NCBI GenBank assembly: GCA_964406475.1
Contig: CAYORS010000008.1
Location: forward strand, 1-35,523
Source of the DNA: JAQBQZ01 sp964406475
GTDB taxonomy: Bacteria > Patescibacteriota > Minisyncoccia > Phycocordibacterales > CAIRYW01
Direction: 5' to 3'
Length of the DNA stretch: 35,523 nt
Shown: one piece after another, positions 29,946-35,523 of the stretch
Position numbering within the stretch: the first letter of the stretch is position 1
Layout of the letters: the number at the start of each line of letters is the position of its first letter
The notes under the pieces: generated by a model
The model's input: only the letters and a program-made list of their open reading frames with translations
Database searches by the model: none
What the model was told of the DNA's origin: nothing
Position numbers and translations under genes: made by a program

Positions 29946-29967
29946 TACCCCACGAATTAACGTAGGG
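29946..29967 (-). terminator. Terminator of the 221-residue gene
   Basis: CCCTACG and CGTGGGG arms (one T-G pair on the minus strand) followed by TATTTTTATA. Confidence 0.6.
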
Positions 29968-29982
29968 TTTGGTTAGGAACAA

Positions 29983-30648
29983 CTAGCCTCTCACCGCAAT
30001 AAGACTAAAGGGGTGTATAGGTAAAGTGCTAGTATCTTGAGTGATGAGCGATTGACCGTGATTCACTTGAGTGCGAGTACATTGTATACACACTTTTGTA
30101 TCTCTCGGGCATGAATACAAAGGAAAGATAGTATACTGTCCGCCCGGTAACAACTTAAAGCCGTTTTCTAGGGCCCACATGATTTTGAGAACATCAAGAG
30201 TATGGCAATACTTAAATTTAAGGGCCTCGAGATGCACGCGGCCGTCTGATCCATAAACATCCTTGTATGACCAACCATCCATACCCAGTTCCTGAGCAGT
30301 AAAAAATTTGATTTCACCTGCCACGTTATGATGGGGATTATCGAATACCTGACTTTTGATCAATGCTTGTGCTGATGTGTGGGTATTACCATTCTCATAA
30401 TATAACTCTCTGAGGTCAGCGGGATTAGGAACCTCATTGACATACATCGAGCACACGGGGGTAACACGAAGCCATGACCGCTCTCTGAACATACGTGCCA
30501 GAAATGCCTTGAGGATGCTTATTTTACCCGCATCAATAAAGGCTTGCACATCTTCTGCTTCCAGCTTGTCCGGTCGAAGATGAAACGCAAACGATCCTAT
30601 GGCTGCTGCTATTTGACCAGTTGTTGGTGGTGCACTAATTCTTTTCAT
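29983..30648 (-). CDS. Hypothetical protein, 221 residues
   Basis: Not recognised. It is soluble, with several aromatic- and His-rich segments and four Cys in the second half (KYCHTL, YSCPRD, VCIQCTR); CIQC could bind metal, but the spacing does not match a family I know. The N-terminus MKRISAPPTTGQIAAAIG is helical. It has an untranslated upstream region of over 200 nt with a strong hairpin. Base composition is slightly richer in G and C than its neighbours, which would fit recent acquisition. Confidence 0.7.
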   Translation of the reverse strand: MKRISAPPTTGQIAAAIGSFAFHLRPDKLEAEDVQAFIDAGKISILKAFLARMFRERSWLRVTPVCSMYVNEVPNPADLRELYYENGNTHTSAQALIKSQVFDNPHHNVAGEIKFFTAQELGMDGWSYKDVYGSDGRVHLEALKFKYCHTLDVLKIMWALENGFKLLPGGQYTIFPLYSCPRDTKVCIQCTRTQVNHGQSLITQDTSTLPIHPFSLIAVRG

Positions 30649-30745
30649 TTGTGTCTCTATGGGTTACAGTATTGCCTTCTCTCTTTCTTTGCGTTACCCC
30701 CAATCACTTGGAGCGCCACGCTAGGACAAGAGATAATCTCAATAG

Positions 30746-30792
30746 TTCGCCACAGCAGAAAACATCCAAAAGACAGCTTCTGCTATGGCGAA
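30746..30792 (-). promoter_or_regulatory. Large hairpin in the leader of the 221-residue gene
   Basis: 15-base arms (30746-30760 and 30778-30792), 17-base loop. The single non-Watson-Crick position is U-G on the minus strand but C-A on the plus strand, so the fold suits the minus transcript. No other feature of a known riboswitch was recognised in the 238-base gap 30649-30886. Confidence 0.5.
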
Positions 30793-30871
30793 CGGGTATC
30801 AAAGTTCATATCTACGATAACTTAATCACTCACATAGGAAATAGTCAAGGTAAGCTCAATGGCTAGGGTTA

Positions 30872-30880
30872 TGCTACAAT
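30872..30880 (+). promoter_or_regulatory. Extended -10 promoter of the HIT gene
   Basis: TGCTACAAT (30872-30880), 6 nt before the ATG at 30887, so the transcript is probably leaderless. No clear -35 box. Confidence 0.5.
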
Positions 30881-30886
30881 AACAAG

Positions 30887-31303
30887 ATGGAATCCTGCAT
30901 TTTTTGCAAAATTATCAAGGGAGAAATCCCATCATACAAAGTATACGAGGACGATTATACTCTCGCCTTTCTTGATATAAGACCAGTAAATACTGGACAC
31001 ACTCTTGTCATATCAAAAGACCACTTCGAAAACATCTATACTACACCCGATGAATCCTACGCACGACTCTCACTTGCAGTCAAAAAAGTCGCTCTCGCTG
31101 TCAAAAAAGCACTGAATAGTGATGGCATTAATATCATAATGAACAACGAAAAAGACGCAGGTCAGGTCATTTTTCATACACATACTCATATTATTCCCCG
31201 CTACAAAAACGATGGTCTACACGGATGGCCTCAAAAAGAATACTCTAAAGATGAGGATGTGCCCACTCTAGTTCAAAAAATCACTTTAGAACTTAACGAC
31301 TAA
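30887..31303 (+). CDS. HIT family nucleotide hydrolase
   Basis: Histidine triad protein, probably an AMP-NH2 or diadenosine polyphosphate hydrolase of the HinT type. The triad is H97, H99, H101 in HTHTHIIPR, and two N-terminal Cys in CIFCKII (C4, C7) could bind zinc as in many bacterial members. The 138-residue length is normal. It converges on pgk with an 11-nt overlap of coding ends and no terminator between them. Confidence 0.95.
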   Translation: MESCIFCKIIKGEIPSYKVYEDDYTLAFLDIRPVNTGHTLVISKDHFENIYTTPDESYARLSLAVKKVALAVKKALNSDGINIIMNNEKDAGQVIFHTHTHIIPRYKNDGLHGWPQKEYSKDEDVPTLVQKITLELND

Positions 31304-32564
31304 AAATATTTTTTATTTTTGAAAAGAAAGATTTTGCAATACGCGGTGTTTCTTCTATCGATGATTCGACTTTTGCAACAAAACTAGTGCCAAAACCTTG
31401 TTTTTTCTTGGCTGATATAAGGACCTCAATCCCAACAAGGGTCTCATCTGCCAAAAAATCAAGCATTGCCCCTCCTCCAGTTGATATAAAGTGAAACTTA
31501 TCCATAACACCGAGCTTGTCATCAACAGACACCACATCCCCTCCTCCTATAATACTTATTGCTTTTGATCCTGCGAGGATTTTTGCAAAGGCTTCTGTGC
31601 TTCCTACAGATCCTTCTTCGATTTTACCCAAAGGACCATTCCACAATACAAACTCTGATTCTTCGACAGCCACCTTGAGCATTTTGATTGTTCTCTCTCC
31701 AATATCAACGATTCTTTCTCCAACACCAACTTCGTTTATGTGTTTGTTTTTTCTTTCACCACGATATACTGTATACACATCAAGAGGAGTGATGAGTTTG
31801 TTGTGATGAATAATATCTTGTATACCGTCTGGTTCTTTTTCTGAAACCAAAGAATCACCCACAAAATTCCCCTTTGCTTTTATAAAATCATTCGCGATTG
31901 CACCCCCTACAAGTACCAAATCTGCAATATCTAAAAATTTTGATACAAGAGGCACTTTGGTATCAAATTTTGCACCACCAATCACAACCAAAAAAGGCCT
32001 ATGAGGGTCAAAAGCTTGTGAGAGATGTTCAACTTCTTTTTTGAATTCATACCCAAAATAAGACGGCAGAACTGTCGGCAAACCAACAATTGATGCATGA
32101 GGTCTGTGCGATACAGAAAAAGCATCATTCATATATATATCACCAAAAGTAGCCAAATACTGTACAAATTGCAGATCATTCTTTTTCTCCCCTTCCCATT
32201 TTCGGAGGTTTTCAAACAAAATCACATCTCCATTTTTCATACCATTGACTGCGCGAGATGCTTCTTCACTCATAATATCTTTTACAAAAAAGAGACGAGG
32301 AAATGTTGCCACCAAAAATCGTGCTGCAGGTTCTAGAGTTCCTCCCTCTTTGTCATCAATATGTGCAAGCAAAATCACACGAGCACCTGCATCTGTTAAG
32401 GTCTTGATTGTGGGAATAATCCGTGAAATACGAAAACTATCAGCCACCTGACCATCTTTTATGGAAACATTAAAATCAACTCTCAGAAGGACTTTTTTAC
32501 CTTGTGTGTCTTTGGGGTCAATATAAAATCCTGGCGACAGGATCACAGGAATAGGTGTTGCCAT
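31293..32564 (-). CDS. pgk: Phosphoglycerate kinase
   Basis: Lower glycolysis: transfers phosphate from 1,3-bisphosphoglycerate to ADP. The 423-residue product has LLRVDFNV (D and N that contact 3-phosphoglycerate), SFRISRIIPTI, LFENLRKWEGE, MNDAFSVSHRPHAS, IGGAKFDTK, VLWNGPLG and the nucleotide loop ISTGGGAMLDFLA. The usual H-(L/I)-G-R-P loop is HIDDKEGG: the His is kept but the Arg of the substrate-binding basic patch is missing. A TACAAT box lies 5 nt before the ATG. A Lys/Arg-rich tail of about 25 residues follows the normal end. Confidence 0.96.
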   Translation of the reverse strand: MATPIPVILSPGFYIDPKDTQGKKVLLRVDFNVSIKDGQVADSFRISRIIPTIKTLTDAGARVILLAHIDDKEGGTLEPAARFLVATFPRLFFVKDIMSEEASRAVNGMKNGDVILFENLRKWEGEKKNDLQFVQYLATFGDIYMNDAFSVSHRPHASIVGLPTVLPSYFGYEFKKEVEHLSQAFDPHRPFLVVIGGAKFDTKVPLVSKFLDIADLVLVGGAIANDFIKAKGNFVGDSLVSEKEPDGIQDIIHHNKLITPLDVYTVYRGERKNKHINEVGVGERIVDIGERTIKMLKVAVEESEFVLWNGPLGKIEEGSVGSTEAFAKILAGSKAISIIGGGDVVSVDDKLGVMDKFHFISTGGGAMLDFLADETLVGIEVLISAKKKQGFGTSFVAKVESSIEETPRIAKSFFSKIKNIFSR

Positions 32565-32569
32565 AAATT

Positions 32570-32596
32570 ATTGTATATATCTTAATTATATCACAA
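32570..32596 (-). promoter_or_regulatory. Possible leaderless promoter of pgk
   Basis: On the minus strand, TTGTGA (32596-32591) and TACAAT (32575-32570), a short 15-bp spacer; the -10 box ends 5 nt before the ATG. Confidence 0.35.
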
Positions 32597-32600
32597 AAAA

Positions 32601-33350
32601 CTATTTTGAAACAAAAGCATCAACAATACAAGAGAACTCAGATGCATTGAGACTTGATCTTCCTACCAAAAACCCATTGAGCCCCAAAGATCCCGCAAGT
32701 GTGAGAGCATTACTATCATCAACTGACCCTCCATAAAGCACTCGCACACTTTCTGCTTTTGGACCAAACATTTCAACCAAAACCTTTTTGATAAAAAGTA
32801 CCGACTCTTCAACATCTTCAGGAGACATTGCTTTTGATTTGCCAATGGCCCACACTGGTTCATAGGCTATGATACATTTTTGAATAAGAACACGATTGAT
32901 TCCTTGAAGTGAATCAACGAGCTGCCATTTTATTTCTTGCCAATGTTCTGCACTTCCATCTCTCACCTTTTCACCAATACAGATAATAGGAGTAATAGAA
33001 GCATCAAGACAAAGACGTGCTTTTTGTGCCACAATATCGCTCGTCTCCCCCGTCTCCCTTCGTTCAGAGTGTCCTACTATCACAAACGAAACACCGAGCG
33101 ATTTAAGCATTGAAATAGAGACTTCCCCCGTCAATGCACCTTCTTTTTTGTGGGATATATTTTGAGCACCAAGAAAAGGTTTTTTTGACTGGGTAAAAAG
33201 AGACAAAAAAGGATACGGCGGACATACCACCACATCCACAGAATTTTTTGTACACTTTTTTCTAATATCTTTAAAGATTTTTTGAGCAAAGGTATTGCTC
33301 TGAGGATTCATTTTCCAGTTACCTATAACAATTGGTTTTGCTGATTTCAT
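32601..33350 (-). CDS. tpiA: Triosephosphate isomerase
   Basis: Interconverts dihydroxyacetone phosphate and glyceraldehyde 3-phosphate. With the ATG at 33350 the protein starts MKSAKPIVIGNWKMN and has 249 residues, the usual length. Catalytic features are K13 in NWKMN, the His in VGHSERR, the Glu in AYEPVWAIG, and the phosphate loop YGGSV. A TATAAT box ends 7 nt before this ATG and overlaps the first codons of the longer frame from 33386, which decides the start. pgk lies downstream. Confidence 0.96.
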   Translation of the reverse strand: MKSAKPIVIGNWKMNPQSNTFAQKIFKDIRKKCTKNSVDVVVCPPYPFLSLFTQSKKPFLGAQNISHKKEGALTGEVSISMLKSLGVSFVIVGHSERRETGETSDIVAQKARLCLDASITPIICIGEKVRDGSAEHWQEIKWQLVDSLQGINRVLIQKCIIAYEPVWAIGKSKAMSPEDVEESVLFIKKVLVEMFGPKAESVRVLYGGSVDDSNALTLAGSLGLNGFLVGRSSLNASEFSCIVDAFVSK

Positions 33351-33357
33351 ACTTTTG

Positions 33358-33386
33358 ATTATATCCTTCGTTCTCACAATATACAA
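33358..33386 (-). promoter_or_regulatory. Leaderless-type promoter of tpiA
   Basis: On the minus strand, TTGTAT (33386-33381) and TATAAT (33363-33358) with a 17-bp spacer; the ATG follows after 7 nt. Confidence 0.6.
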
Positions 33387-33387
33387 T

Positions 33388-35217
33388 CTAATTACTTATT
33401 TCTTGCCAACTTTGCACCGTCAAAAGAGAGCCTGTATTTGATGTACTTGAAGATGTTACAAAATCAACATTCTCAAGCCCTGTTGTATAATCAACAGTCG
33501 ATCCTCCTGTGACCGTAAGCCTTTTGGCTACAGCACTGTTCACTGTACCACCTCCCGCAAGAGCTAGTGTTCCATAAGGAGCAAACATCACAACAGATCC
33601 TGAACCTCCTTCTACATCAATAGCGTTACCAGAACCATTTCCAGAACAAGAACCTGCTGTAGGACACTGACTTGTTGTCATTGCCACCATATAACTTCCT
33701 GATGTACCTGATCCGCGCATATATGCACCTCCTGTCACAACAATACGCCCATCTGCAATAATCATTCCATCACGAGTGCCATATGATGAGGCAATCTTAA
33801 TCACACTTCCTCCCGACAAATCAATACTACCTGTCACCCAAACAGTCCCTGTAAGATAAAGTGTGGACCCTCCAGAGACACTAAGGTTTCCCGCAATCTT
33901 TTTAGGTCCAAGTGAGACACTTTGTCCACCAGTCACAGAATAGTTTGATGATACGACACCACCCGCTGTTGCTATCGCCTTCCAATCAGTAATGTTCTGA
34001 TCAGTAATCGGATATGAAAGCATAGGTGCATCAGCTCTTGATGTATCACAAGATTTTGTGGAATTACTTGAGTTATAAAGATATGTGTTTGTTTGACAAT
34101 ATGCAACACCACTTACAGATGCGCTGTTGATTTGGTTTGCCCAAGCATCTGTACCCACAGAAATACGATTCCATTGTCCCGAACCAGAAAGAGTATTTGG
34201 TATTCCTCCAAGATAAATATCAAAATAGAGGTCAGAGTTTGCAGGAGATACTGCACTCCATGTATTAGCTCCAACACCACTACTCCACTTCCCTGATTTT
34301 GCAAGACCATTTGCATATGTATTATTGGTAGCAGCAAAAGTAAAGTAGTTTGTTGCGGACACACTCGATACATCAATAACAACCCAATATGTTGTATTGG
34401 CTGTTAGTGTTGGAGGCTGAGTAATTGGTACTGACACATACGTAAACGATGATGTCACAGTGCTTGCTGTCAGTGTTCCTGTCCCTAGACTTCCTGTATT
34501 AGATGGCTTCCCTGACAAATCAGGCATAATACGAATCGTTGCATTTGATGGAGATCCTGTTTTTTTAACATAAAAACGAATGCTCGATAAACTATCAGAT
34601 GTGGTTACTTTAAAACTTTGAGAAAGGTCTTCTGCGGCTGATGTTTTGCCCGTCAAAACAGAAACAGGACTTGTTCCATCGGTATAACTATTAGTCTGAT
34701 TTATTGTCGCAGGTGATGTGTTAGCAACTGTAACAGAGCCTGTGATGGCGGGTCCTGATGAATCCCCTGTAATACTACCATTAGAATATACACTCCCCCT
34801 TATCGTACTTCCTCCCGAAAGACTGATTCCTCCTGTGCCTATTTGAGCGGCAAAATTAAATCCTGTCACATCTTGTGCCCGGATTATTGCTTTTGCAACA
34901 CGATAAGTATTGCCGTTTGAAGCTGTTGATGTGACCTCTGTTTGATTACCTGTCACAGTCACTTGTGCGGATGCCAAAACAGCATTAGAAAAAGGAATAT
35001 TAAATGTTTGAGGAAGAGTCCAACCTTGAGAGAGTCGGTAATAAGCTTCTTCGTTTGTTGTGTCTGCAACCAAATACCCTTGTTTTGAATCGAGTTCATT
35101 GGCAACAGATTTGATGTGATTCACTGTAGGTACAACCACTCCTGCAATCACAGCAAGTGAAATGACAAGAAAGAAGAGAACTGTTGTAATAACGATGTAA
35201 CCTTTATTTTTTTTCAT
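33388..35217 (-). CDS. Large pilin-like surface protein with choice-of-anchor-R-like domain
   Basis: Predicted exported surface protein. The N-terminus MKKNKGYIVITTVLFFLVIS resembles a type IV prepilin of the PilX kind: a short basic leader, G then Y as a possible cleavage site, and a long hydrophobic helix, but without the Glu at mature position 5. Residues about 195-340 (SQSFKVTTSDSLSSIRFYV to SDLYFDIY) resemble the choice-of-anchor R type of beta-sandwich. The C-terminal part is rich in Gly, Ser and Thr with repeated SGGS/TGGS-like turns (ISLSGGSTI, LSVSGGSTL, IDLSGGSVI, LTVTGGSTV), typical of a beta-solenoid or DUF7305-like region. It directly follows another pilin-like gene. Confidence 0.8.
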   Translation of the reverse strand: MKKNKGYIVITTVLFFLVISLAVIAGVVVPTVNHIKSVANELDSKQGYLVADTTNEEAYYRLSQGWTLPQTFNIPFSNAVLASAQVTVTGNQTEVTSTASNGNTYRVAKAIIRAQDVTGFNFAAQIGTGGISLSGGSTIRGSVYSNGSITGDSSGPAITGSVTVANTSPATINQTNSYTDGTSPVSVLTGKTSAAEDLSQSFKVTTSDSLSSIRFYVKKTGSPSNATIRIMPDLSGKPSNTGSLGTGTLTASTVTSSFTYVSVPITQPPTLTANTTYWVVIDVSSVSATNYFTFAATNNTYANGLAKSGKWSSGVGANTWSAVSPANSDLYFDIYLGGIPNTLSGSGQWNRISVGTDAWANQINSASVSGVAYCQTNTYLYNSSNSTKSCDTSRADAPMLSYPITDQNITDWKAIATAGGVVSSNYSVTGGQSVSLGPKKIAGNLSVSGGSTLYLTGTVWVTGSIDLSGGSVIKIASSYGTRDGMIIADGRIVVTGGAYMRGSGTSGSYMVAMTTSQCPTAGSCSGNGSGNAIDVEGGSGSVVMFAPYGTLALAGGGTVNSAVAKRLTVTGGSTVDYTTGLENVDFVTSSSTSNTGSLLTVQSWQEISN

Positions 35218-35218
35218 T

Positions 35219-35523
35219 TTATCTATATGTTCCTCTTAATACTGCTGTGCCATAAAACTTTTCGCTTACTTCTGGTGTTGATGCTGGACCAAGGATAACA
35301 AATTCAAATTTGACAGCCTGAGTAGTACTTGTAGACATCTTAAAAAACTGAAGGGAGGTTGCTCGGACGTGTTCGAGAGTGAGTGGTCCAGAGACAACAC
35401 CATTTTCATCAACCATTATTTTCTCATTGTTCAAATAAAATCGGACAGTTTTTGTTGTTGAATTAGACCCTGGAATTGTGAGGATCAACTGGTCAAAATA
35501 ACTACTGTTGAGAGGGGCACTTG
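35219..35523 (-). CDS. Pilin-like protein, N-terminus cut by window edge
   Basis: The frame is open to the right edge, so the start is outside the window. The visible 100 or so residues include LEHVRATSLQFFKMSTSTTQ and a beta-rich C-terminus (VKFEFVILG, then FYGTAVLRGTYR), like the C-terminal domain of type II/IV pseudopilins. It ends 1 nt before the large pilin-like gene, so the two are surely co-transcribed. An internal TTG at 35488 is not needed as a start. Confidence 0.6.
   Translation of the reverse strand, partial: SAPLNSSYFDQLILTIPGSNSTTKTVRFYLNNEKIMVDENGVVSGPLTLEHVRATSLQFFKMSTSTTQAVKFEFVILGPASTPEVSEKFYGTAVLRGTYR

Noticed and set aside
1..35523. Genetic code 25 (UGA as Gly)
   Set aside because: UGA ends a gene flanked by a promoter and terminator (stop at 19648-19650), and proteins read normally with the standard bacterial code.

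Overview
The window is an AT-rich bacterial chromosome segment. It most likely comes from a member of the Candidate Phyla Radiation (Patescibacteria), probably a Parcubacteria-type lineage. The taxon is inferred from gene content: a ComEC split into separate channel and metallo-hydrolase proteins, an RNase HI with a C-terminal hybrid-binding-like tail, a small stand-alone RRM protein, an unusual Fe/Mn superoxide dismutase, and ribosomal proteins with extra tails. Almost no gene has a Shine-Dalgarno sequence, and several genes have a -10 box only 5-7 nt before the start codon. UGA is used as a stop, which argues against genetic code 25.

Region 1 (1-11840, minus strand) is tuf plus the S10 and spc ribosomal protein clusters in canonical order: tuf, rpsJ, rplC, rplD, rplW, rplB, rpsS, rplV, rpsC, rplP, rpmC, rpsQ, rplN, rplX, rplE, rpsN, rpsH, rplF, rplR, and rpsE (cut by the window edge). 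Two intrusions split it into separate transcription units. One is a two-domain bacterial PH membrane protein between rplB and rpsS. The other is a plus-strand unit between rplE and rpsN: a consensus promoter, three directly abutting RNA hairpins, a 62-codon ORF and a terminator. This second unit is the best candidate for something undescribed.

Region 2 (12155-16390) is accessory. It holds a membrane protein with an ankyrin-like tail, a small membrane protein, a DUF3298/PsbP-like secreted or anchored protein, a duplicated 3' end of fusA, an AAA_14/DUF4143 ATPase, and a small charged protein whose promoter spacer carries a run of eight G. The ATPase and small protein lie between the fusA fragment and intact fusA, as if a module of about 1.8 kb had entered at the end of fusA.

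Region 3 (16563-22657) is the scattered str operon (fusA, rpsG, rpsL) mixed with an RRM protein, a small basic protein, an M50 site-2-type protease, rpmB and two hypothetical genes.

Region 4 (22803-29914) carries a TrmB-type regulator with a repeated operator-like motif in its divergent promoter region. It then has DNA uptake and processing genes (ComEC metallo-hydrolase part, ComEC channel part, RNase HI, RecJ), a superoxide dismutase and small unknowns.

Region 5 (29983-35523) has a hypothetical gene with a structured leader, a HIT hydrolase, phosphoglycerate kinase and triosephosphate isomerase, and two pilin-like or surface proteins, the last cut by the window edge. ComEC, RecJ and pilin-like proteins together fit a DNA-uptake lifestyle. 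The remaining core is translation and lower glycolysis. I saw no tRNA, rRNA, CRISPR array or insertion sequence.
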